DNA of 64,000 nucleotides from Leptobrachium leishanense (GCA_009667805.1 CM019067.1:67963997-68027996), one strand, 5' to 3'. Positions 21,765-34,481 are shown, counted from the stretch's first letter. The notes: generated by a model from the sequence alone, not told the origin. Program-made: numbers and translations.

Positions 21765-22130
21765 CATCTTACTGTAAGAAAATGTTTAACTTTACTGCTG
21801 CAATACAACAGCCAGGGAGAGGGCAGAATATTGGGAGGGCTCTGGGGTCACACTACTAATGAAGGATACAATTCAGGGGGTTATAATTGCTGAAGATTCC
21901 TGTATAATACAGATACAAGGTGATACTGTAATTTCCATACACAGGCATTTTTTTTTTGTAGCTCCACTGCTAACAATCTCATTATGATCACTGCACATCC
22001 CCATAAGCAGAACATCTGACCATTTTTATTATCTATCTTTATCATATATACTGTAATTTGACACAAAGCCAATTTCTGCCTGTGTGCTATTAATGCAGAT
22101 CTCATGAAAATGTGCAACATAAAGGATGCT
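21765..22130 (+). repeat. Dispersed repeat family P, copy 1
   Basis: The block 'gtaagaaaatgtttaacttt' through cagccagggagagggcagaat, ctctggggtcac and 'gatacaaggtgatactgtaa' recurs at 63160-63400 in the same orientation. Its first part recurs reversed at 50630-50750. Class unknown, no coding frame. Confidence 0.6.
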
Positions 22131-22479
22131 ATCTAGAGTTCAGAACCTTTCATTCCAACAATATTTCTGTAAAGGATAAACAAATACATGAAAAACTAAA
22201 AAAAATAAGCAAACTTACATTAATTTCGTTTTTATCTAGAACAGAACAACAGTCCGTGCGCAAAGTTTCTATTTTTATATATATATTCAATTGTTATCTT
22301 TGCATCCTATGATTCAAATAAATGCTATGATAAAGTAGTTTCCACAAAAAATGGCTTGGTCGTGAAGGGGTTAATTTTTTAATTGTTCTCAGGGACTGTT
22401 TTGAGAAAATGGGTATAGGACTGCAACTCCAACTGAGAACTACATTGTATGACACTTTCACAGTCTGCTGTAGGATATA
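22131..22479. other. AT-rich; possible repeat end near 22376
   Basis: The string 'ggtcgtgaaggggttaat' at about 22359-22376 resembles the termini of the element at 42994-44038. Nothing else is recognised. Confidence 0.35.
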
Positions 22480-22662
22480 CAAGGTTATTCAGCGAAAGGT
22501 GAAACTCAGGAGAATGACTGGAGAAGTGAAAATTCTAGGTCAAAATAGCCAAAAGCAGAAAAATTCTCCCATTTATCTCACTTTCCAAATCGGCTATTTG
22601 CTCTAGATTGTTCTCTTCTCCTGCCAATTCTCCTGGTTTTCACCTCTCTCAGAATAATCCTG
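22480..22662. mobile_element. Mini-A MITE, copy 2 (183 bp)
   Basis: Same palindromic structure as 16169-16350, with small changes at both ends (CAAGGTTATTC and GAATAATCCTG). Left flank ATA, right flank ATG. Confidence 0.8.
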
Positions 22663-23685
22663 ATGTGTTATAATAAATCAAAAAGAAACAAACGATTATT
22701 CGGAATTTCTGACTATTGGAGAAATTAAGCTTATTTTGTTTATTAATAAATTTAAGATTGAAAAAAGTCCAAAAGATGCTTTTCTTCCATTTCCTGCTAC
22801 AGTACTATATCGCAAGTAGAAATAAAAACATGCTTCCTACGATACGGCTAACGGGTTGATGGCAGATTCAAGCGAGCGGAGAGAAATCCTCGTGCATTAA
22901 GGTATTTTAGAGCAAAAAGTGAACACATCGCCGGTTGCCTTTCCGCCTTGGCTGTGATATACAGTAGTCATCAGCATTTTTTTCTCCATGTCAGATTCTC
23001 AGATATTCTACTGACCAACAAAACCCTCATTGTGTTGTATAGTACTATCGGTGTGATATGTGGGCTCATCACGCTCTGCCCAATGCTCTCCATTCATGAT
23101 CCAGCCTCGTCATCATTCCGCGTTAGGCTCTTCCATTCAGTGAATGGCCGGGGCGCTCAACTGCAGTCAGCAAATCCCCGACAGCCTACCGAAACAAAAA
23201 TATTCTGCTGTGCTATTCCGAGGCACTAACATCTGCCCGGCACGACTTTAATACAGAGTTATCCTGACGGGACAGCAAAGACATCCTACAGGATGGAGTG
23301 GAACCATTGTCTTGTGCTCTCCCACGGTCCAGGCTTCCTTGAATTGCATGGATTTTCAGGACAAGGCTTGACAGCCCTGATTATTATGCCTCCCAATGTG
23401 GGGGCTCAGATCATTCCATTATTAGCCTGGACGTAATGATCCCTGCAGTGACGAGTGAGATGTTTGTGCAGTGAAAGAAGTAGGGGAAAGGTGGCTCTTC
23501 CACTCATAATTCAAGGACGTGGCGGATGACGTAGCAAAAAGTGAGATAAAGGGAGTCTATCACATCAAAGCATGGCTTGGCGTCCGGTTATTGAGAATAA
23601 TGTATCACCTATGCATTACGCTAACAAAAGTTTTAATTTCAATGATTATTTTATTGAGCCTTCTTTGGGTTAAATCACATCCTTA
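22663..23685. other. No gene recognised, possibly single-copy
   Basis: I recognise no repeat shared with the rest of the window. The longest frame (22948-23229) has no known motif. Confidence 0.35.
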
Positions 23686-23689
23686 ACAC

Positions 23690-24230
23690 TAGCACTCGCA
23701 TAAGTGAGCATTAGCGCTGGGATAAAAGAAATGTTAGCGTTGCGCCCATATTACCTCCCGATCGCTAATGGGTTAAAAAAATCCACTAGGGAATCGGTAA
23801 TAGCGCTTTTTAGTGCGAGCTTACCGTACTTTGCTCTCCCTATGCTTGACATGGGGAGCACAAAGAGTAAGCAATCAGTAATTAGCGTTAAGATCGCATA
23901 GTCCTAACGCTAATTCCAAACCGCTGCGGCTAACTGAAAGGTTAGCTACAGCATACAGCTGCAGAATCGGTTAGCAGCAGCTGAAAAGCCCGATCTGATC
24001 CGATAAAGCCTCAGGACCCGCCAAAATCATTGGATCTGATAATTTAGGCGGTTTTACAGGTTTTTTTTTTCCAAATCGGCGGTTTTGCAGCGGCTTGTTT
24101 CCTGCACTTCTGAGACCCTGCGGTGAATTCAGCATGGGGGCGGGGGATTCGATTCCCCAAAGGGCAGGGAACGAGAGAGCACCGAAATGTCGGTGACATC
24201 CCCGGGGCCCTCTGAATAACCCATTTAGTC
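23690..24230 (+). repeat. Family M repeat joined to a family A2-like right end
   Basis: The first 310 bases are rich in TTAGCG/CGCTAA motifs and resemble 39605-39940. From about 24000 the text turns into GGCGGTTTT-rich sequence and ends 'agagagcaccgaaatgtcgg ... cctctgaataaccc', a family A2-type right terminus. Whether this is one element or two joined is unresolved. Confidence 0.5.
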
Positions 24231-24347
24231 TGGCTTTTATTTCTTGCTATATTAATTGTTCTGTTTTAAATATCAGTCGACCACGTTGTGTTTTCTTTTT
24301 TATTTAAACTCCCTAGAATATTCTCGTCAGCTATTATCTACAAATTG

Positions 24348-25417
24348 AAAAACGCTGCGTATAGATGGATATTACAGCAGACTAGCTATCAAAGAATAGA
24401 CAGGATTGATAATCCTCAATATAATGGGTGTAACTCGAATACATCATTGTCAGAAAGGTGAGGACAAAGAAATTAAAACATAACATTTATTTGTACTTAA
24501 AAAAATCGAGCCAGACATACACACACACATCGGTGTCAGACACCACCCAAAAAGATAAAGAATGGAGCCTCCACAAGGGAAGCAACCTAGAAATTGCGGC
24601 TGTGTGAGACACTGGTGACCAGTGCAGCAGAGTAAAGCCTATTCCCTATACAGCGGGAGCATCTGGAAGCCAATTAGTAATTTTGTAAAACAAACAAACA
24701 GGAAGGATTAGCCTAAACGAATCAACAAGTCACAAAGGGAAAGCTAATACAGAGATCCTTAGGATGGTCTCATAGGCAAAATGCATCTGGCAAACAAAAA
24801 ATAATAATATTAGCTTCTGCTGCTGGTAACCAAAAATTGAAAAATAAACACAAACTTATCCCATAGTCAAAAAAATGCTCGACGCGTTTCGCCACTAGGG
24901 CGTCCTCAGGAGCAAAAAATAGTGCTGCTTGGGAGCATGTCAGAGTATAGTGCTCCTGAGGGCGCCCTAGTGGCGAAACGCGTCGAGCATTTTTTTGACT
25001 ATGGGATAAGTTTGTGTTTATTTTAATTTTTGGTTACCAGCAGCAGAAGCTAATATTATTATTTTTTGTTTGCCAGATGCATTTTGCCTATGAGACCATC
25101 CTAAGGATCTCTGTATTAGCTTTCCCTTTGTGACATGTTGATTCGTTTAGGCTAATCCTTCCTGTTTGTTTGGATTACAAAATTACTAATTGGCTTCCAG
25201 ATGCTCCCGCTGTATAGGGAATAGGCTTTACTCTGCTGCACTGGTCACCAGTGTCTCACACAGCCGCAATTTCTAGGTTGCTTCCCTTGTGGAGGCTCCA
25301 TTCTTTATCTTTTGGGTGGTGTCTGACACCGATGTGTGTGTGTATGTCTGGCTCGATTTTTTTAAGTACAAATAAATGTTATGTTTTAATTTCTTTGTCC
25401 TCACCTTTCTGACAATG
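24348..25417. mobile_element. Foldback element or inverted duplication, about 1 kb, flanked by a 12-bp direct repeat
   Basis: Two arms of about 470 bp (24443 to about 24913, and about 24949 to 25419) are almost exact reverse complements around a spacer of about 35 bp. Next to the spacer sits the inverted pair 'gacgcgtttcgccactaggg' and its complement. The sequence ATCTACAAATTG occurs at 24336-24347 and 25418-25429, bracketing the palindrome plus about 95 bases on its left. That pattern looks like a target-site duplication. No coding frame. Alternative: a head-to-head duplication of an ordinary repeat. Confidence 0.75.
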
Positions 25418-25536
25418 ATCTACAAATTGGTATTTACTGACAGTTTGCCACAATACTCAGTTTTGTTAATCTGTAAGAGGAGGAGGGTTCTTCACATTCA
25501 TTTCCAGAAACTCTTTTTACCATTTTATATCTCTAA

Positions 25537-25963
25537 GGCTAGGGTCAGACGAAAGCATTTTTCCCCGCGAACGTGAAAAAGTGCGTCCGAACGCATTGAC
25601 GTATTCTTTCACGGAATGCGCAAAAACGGTCAGACGATGTGCATTCTCGGGCGTGATTTTGTACGGATCGTCAATAAAACTCTTTTTGCGTCTGGACGTT
25701 GTGTAGGCTGGACATTAGCAGCGTCTGACATCTCCTAATCACGCAAAGACGCCGCTATGCCGCAGCTGCGCACTCAGTACGTCAGTACTAGCGGTTCAGC
25801 GTTCTCAAAAAAATGCGTTCAAATTCCACTTGCGTTGCACGGCCGGACTTTTGTGCGGCCGTACATCGTATATTGGCCGTCATTGCCCGTCATCTGCTGC
25901 TAGTGCGGCCGTAACTATGTGCGCCAGAACGCACGTTAAAAGTGCGCTGGTCTGACCCCAGCC
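25537..25963 (-). mobile_element. Family B MITE, copy 3 (427 bp)
   Basis: Ends GGCTAGGGTCAGACG and GGTCTGACCCCAGCC with target duplication TAA (25534-25536 and 25964-25966). The body is in the opposite orientation to copies 1 and 2. Non-coding. Confidence 0.85.
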
Positions 25964-26922
25964 TAAGTGACATGTAATGTTCACAGAGTGCAGATAAAAT
26001 CTCAGACACAGAAACAGAGATAAATTTATTTTTAGTGAAAGAATCTGGCCTGAGGGTATGGGAGATGTGTCAGGATGAGCTTGCTTTATGTAGAAGTCAG
26101 GATATTCTCATTGATGCATGACCCATAGATTGCGACCCTCAGAGGATCTCACGCACGGAATTTCGCATCACATACAATCCAGTGTTTTATGGTGCAGACC
26201 CTCCATATGAGGGGGATTTAAAAACAAAGACGTTCATGTTCTTTAGAATGACATACCAAAAATATTTTTGATTGTGCACGATACATTAACGAGCAGGAAT
26301 TTGAAGTTTGACAAGTAATTTCATTTTCTGGACATGAGCCGCCGTATTGTGGTAGCAGACATGTGATAACCGTCAAAATGCGGGAGAAACCGTTCAGCTC
26401 GAAATCTTTGAAGTTGGGGCTTTTTTTTTTTCGACTCAGCTGATTTGATGTACATTTCGCAAGAAAGGATTTAACTCGGAGAACAAAATGAAAATCAAAA
26501 GCATTCTATATACCGCCCAACTTTTCCAGACGCATGCAAGACAAACGGAGCATACGCTCAGTCCAGTTGGATGTCTTTTTGCGCTACGTTTACTGGGTGT
26601 CGAAGCCTTTATACCGAGCTAGTTCATCAAATTATTAATTATAGAAGGAGAGGAATTAGGATCTTCACATTTGAAAGAAGCCGGAATATCAAAAATGGAG
26701 ATTAACACTTCATTTGTTTCACTAATCCTTTTAATAACATCCCTTTCCCCTGTCTGTGTCTATTTTACATCTCGAAGTCTGTGAAACTTGATCTGACCTC
26801 GCTTCATTTCATACTGTTACCGAACAGAACAATTACAATGGATTTAATAATGGTTTGACACATAATCCTTTTTTTGGATTACTCTGTCATGTTTAGTCAT
26901 TTTAGGTCTTCCGTAGACATTC
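25964..26922. other. No feature recognised
   Basis: No supported coding frame or repeat. Confidence 0.4.
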
Positions 26923-27488
26923 GGGGTTATTCAAAGAGATCCGAATTGCTGGCGAAAGGTAATCGAACGCTGAAAATCAGCATTCGGTTACCTTTCCTGG
27001 CCATTCGGCTATCCAGAGAGCAGGCAATTCGCCAAATGTTGGCGAATTGCATGCACATACGGTGCCTGTTCGGTGCCTGTTCGAGGGCAGTGAAATCCCC
27101 ATAATGAAACAATGCTTTGTCTATTCAGAGAGCAAAACCCAGCAGTGAAAAGTTGCCAAATTGTTCTGCCATTCGGTGGTTTAATTCGGTAGGTTTATTC
27201 AGGCTTCAATGTTAAAAGTTTTCCCGTTTTAATTCAATATCTAATAAACCGTTCATTATAATATTCTGCAGTAAAAAGTCTCTTTATTTATAGATTTTTA
27301 GGACCTTTTAGGCATTTTTGGGGATTTTTTTGGCAAACACTTTTTTTCCATTTTTTTTTTAAATCGTTTTTTTCTTTTTTCTGTAACAGCCCTTTTTATA
27401 ATCATTCATTGGATCTTATATGTAAATTTCAGACATTATCGCTCAGTAGTTTCTTTGCAAACAGCGTTTCACTTTTCAAACATTCAAG
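26923..27488 (+). mobile_element. Family A fragment, left half
   Basis: Left terminus GGGTTATTCAAAGAGATCCG and both left hairpins are present. The AT-rich middle follows, and the right part is lost after 'agcgtttcacttttcaaaca'. More diverged than 4661-5570. Confidence 0.75.
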
Positions 27489-27911
27489 CGTCAAGAAGTC
27501 AGACTACACCTTGGTACCTAACTGTGCCCACTGACGTCATAGTGTAAGTCCTATGGACTCCAGGAGTATCCCAGCAGTTAGCGCTGTGTTACAGGGCGAG
27601 GTGCTGAGGTAGCCCCTGCCCCGGAATATCACATTAACATGGGGATGCTACGGGAAACCCGCAGGCACAGATTTTCCACATTTACATCCCCATGTTAGCG
27701 CGCAATAGGGAATACAGCCCCTGGAGTATATTTATTGACTTGGACTATACAGATATAAAGGACATTACCTATGGCTAATGCACACTCCCCTGAATGACAT
27801 TTAACTGGGGGTCTCTATCCACATTTTTAAAAAAGACTGAAGACTTAAAATGGGGGGGGGTCAAGGAGTTGAACCCCTCCGTTTCACTCCCTTCCCGTTT
27901 TAAGTCTAAGG
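27489..27911. other. No feature recognised
   Basis: No supported gene. A short inverted pair (atgggg... / ...ccccat) lies near 27640-27690. Confidence 0.35.
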
Positions 27912-28364
27912 CAGAGGTCAGCAACCTTGGCCCTCCAGATGTTTTCAAACTACATTTCCCTTAGGCCGGGTTCACACCTGCTTGTTTTTCAAAGGTGCGC
28001 AATACGCGCGTTTTTGTTACACGCGTTCGCGCATACGAAAAACACGCGAACGCGCATTGCAGCGCATTCGCGGCTTTGTTTATGGCCGCGAACGCGCTGC
28101 TATGCGCACCAAAGAAGCTCCCGGACTTCTTTGGGTGCAGGACATTTTAAAGCGCGTTCCTGCGCACTTTAAAACGCCCAGGTGTGAACAGGTCCCATAG
28201 GAAAACATGGGATTTCCCCGTTCATGAGTTTTAAAGTGTGCAGGAACCAGCTTTAAAACGCATAGGTGTGAACGGGGCCTTAAGGCTGAGGCAACCTAGG
28301 GTGGTTGAGCATCAAGGGAGATTTAGTTCCAAAACTTTTGGAAGGCCACGTTTATTGACCCCTG
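27912..28364. mobile_element. hAT-like MITE split by a family D element
   Basis: Ends CAGAGGTCAGCAACCTTGG and TTGACCCCTG with inner arms ccagatgttttc and ccaaaacttttgg, as in the MITE at 18687-18822. A 316-bp element interrupts it. The flanking octamers match poorly (4 of 8), so the ends are family-based. Confidence 0.6.
27964..28279. mobile_element. Family D Harbinger-like MITE (316 bp), nested
   Basis: Ends GGCCGGGTTCACACCT and AGGTGTGAACGGGGCC with target duplication TTA (27961-27963 and 28280-28282). The CpG-rich interior contains gcgaacgcgc-type motifs. Non-coding; overlapping frames at 27927-28200 are artefacts. Confidence 0.8.
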
Positions 28365-29135
28365 CCCTAGAGTGTCCTTTTAAGTGTTCATGGAAGCTAC
28401 TGTTTAGATTTGTCCGTTTGATGTTAAAAAAAGGTATTTGTGAAGAGTCTTGAGCACCATATACCTTGAATCTGTCAATATCAGAAATTTTGAAAATTCG
28501 GTTTTGAACAGAATTTTGTACAGATTTATTTACCAAGGTCATAAACTCTGAGTTTAACCACAAAATGTTCCTTCTGAGAAGCATCCTGACCCCTGATGCA
28601 TCATGTTTTTCCTGTTAGACTGAACCGCCTTTTATTATAATCAGGACTAGCCCCATGTGAGAAAATGATGAAGGAGAAAAAATGACAAAGAGCAATGTTC
28701 TCGCAACAGGGTGCAGAAAAATCTTTGTTTTCCATCGGAAAAAATGTTGAAATTTAGACTAAAAGAAAACTTCCTGTTCTAATATGAAAAGCTCTGCTGT
28801 TTTGTCTGCGCGTATTTTCACATATTGACTGTCCAGACAATCGTAAATTATGCAACCCTTGGTATCCTTAACAAAGGTCACCGGGGCGATATGTTCTTCT
28901 CTTTTTTGTATCTTTCATATTTGGCAGCTTTTATAAATCTGCATTCCTACTCATTCTGCATCTGATTTATCTCTCAAATGGAAATTATTTTTGACACATT
29001 AACAATTTTTAGCCAATCTTGGACTTTTTATTGCGTTTATTCCAGCGAATTCTTTGCTATTTCAAAATAACCTGTGTCAACCAATCATCGAATATCTTAA
29101 TGCAAATTTAATGTTTATCAGTACTTTCTTTTAAA
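28365..29135. other. No feature recognised
   Basis: AT-rich, no supported gene. Confidence 0.4.
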
Positions 29136-29139
29136 AAGA

Positions 29140-29656
29140 ACATACAGTACATCCCTATACATACACACTGATCTATGCCCCTATACATACACACTGATAT
29201 ATGCCCCCATACATACACAGTGATCTATGCCCCTATACATACACACTGATATATGCCCCTATACATACACACTGATATATGCCCTATACATACCCACATA
29301 TATATCCCTATACATACACACTGATATATGCCCCTATACATATACACTGTTATATGCCCCTATACATACACACTGATATATGCCCCCATACATACACACT
29401 GATATATGCCCTATACATACCCACATATATATCCCTATACATACACACTGATATATGCCCCATACATACACACTGATATATGCCCCTATACATACACACT
29501 GATATATGCCCCTATACATACACACTGACACAGATATATGCCCCATACATACACACTGATATAGGCCCTATACATACCCACAAATACATCCCTATACATA
29601 CACACTGATATATATTCCCTATACATACCCACATATACATCCCTATACATACGCAC
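29140..29656. repeat. 26-bp minisatellite, block 1
   Basis: Tandem copies of a roughly 26-bp unit, cccctatacatacacactga plus tatatg, with 25- to 27-bp variants and occasional 'tacccacatatatatc' units. The same array continues in blocks at 31777-32230, 34319-34481, 37297-37348 and 37929-38020. Frames on both strands (YISVYVWG-type repeats) are artefacts. Confidence 0.9.
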
Positions 29657-30118
29657 TAGACATGTGCACAGCACAAAATTTCGTTTTGAACGAATGGATT
29701 AGTCCTAAAACGCAATCTATTTAGTTGCTAAAGGAATTTGTTTTCAAATCTTTAGTATGAAAACTAATTTCATTCATCCGAAAACCAGTGGATTCAATTA
29801 CTATTGTAGTGGTGGCTGAGATCGGCTGCTTGTGACATTATCTCTCACTCTCAGCACAATGTGTCAGGCACAGCTGTTACAGTAACTGACTGCTGCTCAT
29901 CACAGTGCTCAGAGCTTCAGTAAAACTAGTAAATAATATTTTTTATATATAAGAGGTTATAACAATATTATTTCCTTGTTTTACTGAAACTGAGCGCTGT
30001 GATGAGCAACAGTCAGTTACTATAACAGCTGAGCCTGATACATTGTACTGAGAGATAATGTAACAAGCAGCCGATCTCAGCGCTCACAGCCACTGGATTT
30101 AAAGGGCTCCAAAAAATG

Positions 30119-30370
30119 CCCCTCTCTGTATAATGTATAGAACATCCTCTTGCATTAATACCCCTCTCTGTATAATGTATAGAACATCCTCCTGCATTAA
30201 TACCCCTCTCTTTTTAATGTATATAACACCCACCTGCATTAATACCCCTCTCTATATAATGTATTTAATTTCCAACTGCATTAATACCCCTCTCTGTATA
30301 ATGTATATAACATCCACCTGCATTAATACCCCTCTCTGTATAATGTGTAGAACATCCTCCTGAATTAATT
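30119..30370. repeat. 42-bp tandem repeat, six units
   Basis: Units based on cccctctctgtataatgtat plus agaacatcctcctgcattaata. The second element copy has five units (32703-32912), which accounts for its 40-bp shorter length. Confidence 0.85.
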
Positions 30371-30412
30371 AATGTCCCTCTCTGTATAGAACATCCTCCT
30401 CAATTTGTACCC

Positions 30413-30712
30413 CTCTTATTATTATTATTTATTAAGCGCCAACACATTCCGCAGCGCTGTACAAGGTGTAATGAGTAAAGACAGGACAATTCTACAATAC
30501 ATACAGGAGACAGGTCAGTATTCCTGCCAGCAGATACATGAGGCTATGAGGACCCTATTCCTGTGGGAATTTACAATCTAGATGGTGAGGGGATTAGAAA
30601 CAGGAGGCGGGGACTGCAGTGATGAGCTAATGCAGGGAGAGGCGAGAACCGTTTTTGGGTCAGTCGGATGTCTTGTTACGGAGTCGGGTGGTAGGCTTCC
30701 CTATATTATTAT
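30413..30712 (-). mobile_element. L2-type 3' end inside hAT copy 1
   Basis: Reversed ATT tail, aagcgccaacacattccgca gcgctgtacaa and 'gggaatttacaatctagatg', then gtcgggtggtaggcttccct. This matches the L2 3' region at 48440-48680 in reverse. It ends in another short ATT run. Confidence 0.7.
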
Positions 30713-31776
30713 TATTACCCCTCTCTATATATATTAATGCAGTAGGATTTTATATACAGAAAGGGACATCCTCCTGCATTAAATAATGCCCCTCTATATA
30801 TAGAACATCCTACTGCATTGGCATGTGGAGGGTGCAGAACTTCGGAATGCAATGCTTATCCAGCACAGGAGAGGAAACTTTTACTTAAAGTTTTTATCTC
30901 TGTGGGGGAGACAGACAGGATTATAAAACCAGGAGAGAGGGAAAATTTTAACGGAAATCGGTCTGAAAGCTCCGAGAAGAGATTACTGGTGCAATTTTTT
31001 TTTTAATAAAATAAAACACTTTAAATCCAGGGAAAACATTCAAATAAATGACAGTGAAGGCTCATAATGACAGAGTAACTGGGAGAGCTGGATACTAAAT
31101 GTATCAAATGTAAAAAAAAACTTTATAACATGCAGCACTGGGAGAGGAGAGGGACTTTATAGAAAATGTGTATTATAGATGAGGAAAGGGAGATAGTGAT
31201 ACTGGATAATATAAAATGTATCAGACTTAAGCCCCTATTATGCAGAGCGGGAGGGGAGATAACACAAGTATTATAAAGTCCCTCTCTTCTCCCAGTGCTG
31301 CTTGTTATTAAGGGGTCTTTACTATCCAGCCCTCCCGGTTATACTCTGTTAGTAGCTTTCAGTGTGGTTTATTTTAATGTTTTCCCTCTCCAGCTGCTTT
31401 TATCATCTCGTCTGTCTCATAGACATGCAAGGGTTAAGTAAAGGTTTTCTCTCCTGTGCTGGTTGTCTGCGCTGCGAGTGAGTATTCTGGAGCTCTATCA
31501 CTGTCAGATTTTCGGGTAGGGGTCGGGAAGGATTACATATACAAACTTTTTCTGTAGCTTTGCGAAGTTGCGCTCCTCATTATTGGTCTCCTTCACTCAT
31601 CAATGTAATATTACAAAAAGGATTGAAACTAAAATGTAATGCATTTTCCTTTCGTTTCTTTCATTTTTTTCGACTGAGCAGTTTCGTATCTCTTGAGTCA
31701 TACGAAAACTAAATTATCCCAAAATTCGGACTAAATCGTTTTAGTACTACAGCGAATGCACATGTCTAATATGCAC

Positions 31777-32230
31777 TGATATATGCCCCCATACATACAC
31801 ACTGATATATGCCCCCATACATACACACTGTTATATGCCTCTATACATACACACTGATATATGCCCCATACTTACACACTGATATATGCCCCATACTTAC
31901 ACACTGATATATGCCCCTATACATACACACTGTTATAAGCCCCTATACATACACACTGATATATGCCCCCATACATACACACTGATATATGCCCTATACA
32001 TACCCACATATATATCCCTATACATACACACTGATATATGCCCCATACATACACACTGATATATGCCCCATACATACACACTGATATATGCCCCTATACA
32101 TACACACTGACACAGATATATGCCCCATACATACACACTGATATAGGCCCTATACATACCCACAAATACATCCCTATACATACACACTGATATATATGCC
32201 CTATACATACCCACATATACATCCCTATAC
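31777..32230. repeat. 26-bp minisatellite, block 2
   Basis: Same unit as block 1, between the two hAT copies. Its last part, including the 'gacacagatatatgcccc' variant, repeats the order of variants at the end of block 1, showing that block and element were duplicated together. Confidence 0.9.
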
Positions 32231-32238
32231 ATACGCAC

Positions 32239-34310
32239 TAGACATGTGCACAGCACAAAATTTCGTTTTGAACGAATGGATTAGTCCTAAAACGCAATCT
32301 ATTTAGTTGCTAAAGGAATTTGTTTTCAGTTCTTTAGTATGAAAACTAATTTCATTCATCCGAAAACCAGTGGATTCAATTACTATTGTAGTGGTGGCTG
32401 AGATCGGCTGCTTGTGACATTATCTCTGACTCTCAGCACAATGTGTCAGGCACAGCTGTTACAGTAACTGACTGCTGCTCATCACAGTGCTCAGAGCTTC
32501 AGTAAAACTAGTAAATAATATTTTTATATATAAGAGGTTATAACAATATTATTTCCTTGTTTTACTGAAACTGAGCGCTGTGATGAGCAAAAGTCAGTTA
32601 CTATAACAGCTGAGCCTGATACATTGTACTGAGAGATAATGTAACAAGCAGCCGATCTCAGCGCTCACAGCCACTGGATTTAAAGGGCTCAAAAAAATGC
32701 TCCTCTCTGTATAATGTATAGAACATCCTCCTGCATTAATACCCCTCTCTTTTTAATGTATATAACACCCACCTGCATTAATACCCCTCTCTATATAATG
32801 TATATAATTTCCAACTGCATTAATACCCCTCTCTGTATAATGTATATAACATCCACCTGCATTAATACCCCTCTCTGTATAATGTGTAGAACATCCTCCT
32901 GAATTAATTAATGTCCCTCTCTGTATAGAACATCCTCCTCAATTTGTACCCCTCTTATTATTATTATTTATTAAGCGCCAACACATTCCGCAGCGCTGTA
33001 CAAGGTGTAATGAGTAAAGACAGGACAATTCTACAATACATACAGGAGACAGGTCAGTATTCCTGCCAGCAGATACATGAGGCTATGAGGACCCTATTCC
33101 TGTGGGAATTTACAATCTAGATGGTGAGGGGATTAGAAACAGTAGGCGGGGACTGCAGTGATGAGCTAATGCAGGGAGAGGCGAGGACCGTTTTTCGGTC
33201 AGTCGGATGTCTTGTTACGGAGTCGGGTAGTAGGCTTCCCTATATTATTATTATTACCCCTCTCTATATATATTAATGCAGTAGGATTTTATATACAGAA
33301 AGGGACATCCTCCTGCATTAAATAATGCCCCTCTATATATAGAACATCCTACTGCATTGGCATGTGGAGGGTGCAGAACTTCGGAATGCAATGCTTATCC
33401 AGCACAGGAGAGGAAACTTTTACTTAAAGTTTTTATCTCTGTGGGGGAGACAGACAGGATTATAAAACCAGGAGAGAGGGAAAATATTAACGGAAATCGG
33501 TCTGAAAGCTCCGAGAAGAGATTACTGGTGCAATTTTTTTTTTAATAAAATAAAACACTTTAAATCCAGGGAAAACATTCAAATAAATGACAGTGAAGGC
33601 TCATAATGACAGAGTAACTGGGAGAGCTGGATACTAACTGTATCAAATGTAAAAAAAAACTTTATAACATGCAGCACTGGGAGAGGAGAGGGACTTTATA
33701 GAAAATAAATGTGTATTATAGATGAGAAAAGGGAGATAGTGATCCTGGATAATATAAAATGTATCAGACTTAAGCCCCTATTATGCAGTGCGGGAGGGGA
33801 GATAACACAAGTATTATAAAGTCCCTCTCTTCTCCCAGTGCTGCTTGTTATTAAGGGGTCTTTACTATCCAGCCCTCCCGGTTATACTCTGTTAGTAGCT
33901 TTCAGTGTGGTTTATTTTAATGTTTTCCCTCTCCAGCTGCTTTTATCATCTCGTCTGTCTCATAGACATGCAAGGGTTAAGTAAAGGTTTTCTCTCCTGT
34001 GCTGGTTGTCTGCGCTGCGAGTGAGTATTCTGGAGCTCTATCACTGTCAGATTTTCAGGTAGGGGTCGGGAAGGATTACATATACAAACTTTTTCTGTAG
34101 CTTTGTGAAGTTGCGCTCCTCATTATTGGTCTCCTTCACTCATCAATGTAATATTACAAAAAGGATTGAAACTAAAATGTAATGCATTTTCCTTTCGTTT
34201 CTTTCATTTTTTCGACTGAGCAGTTTCGTATCTCTTGAGTCATATGAAAACTAAATTATCCCAAAATTCGGACTAAATCATTTTAGTACTAGAACGAATG
34301 CACATGTCTA
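32239..34310. mobile_element. hAT-like element, tandem duplicate copy 2 (2072 bp)
   Basis: Nearly identical to 29657-31768, with the same end sequences and the same flanking octamers (32231-32238 and 34311-34318). Differences are single bases, one fewer 42-bp unit and a few small indels. It carries the same L2 insertion at 32952-33250, so it arose by duplication and not by a new insertion. Confidence 0.8.
32952..33250 (-). mobile_element. L2-type 3' end inside hAT copy 2
   Basis: Duplicate of the insertion at 30413-30712 with a handful of substitutions. Confidence 0.7.
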
Positions 34311-34318
34311 ATATGCAC

Positions 34319-34481
34319 TGATATATGCCCCCATACATACACACTGATATATGCCTCTATACATACACACTGATATATGTCCCCATACATACACACTGAT
34401 ATATGCCCCCATACATACACACTAATATATGCCCCTATACATACACACTAATATATGCCCCTATACATACACACTGATATA
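34319..34481. repeat. 26-bp minisatellite, block 3
   Basis: Same unit, ending exactly at the TA target of the Tc1 element. Confidence 0.85.

Larger units (their letters stand above)
29657..31768. mobile_element. hAT-like non-autonomous element in the minisatellite, copy 1 (2112 bp)
   Basis: Ends TAGACATGTGCA and TGCACATGTCTA. Flanking octamers ATACGCAC (29649-29656) and ATATGCAC (31769-31776) match at 7 of 8, as for hAT. Inside are an inverted repeat (about 29800-30100), a 42-bp tandem array (about 30119-30370), a reversed L2 3' end (30413-30712) and a second inverted repeat (about 30830-31500). No transposase. The frame 30818-31006 has no known motif and lies in an inverted-repeat arm. Confidence 0.75.
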
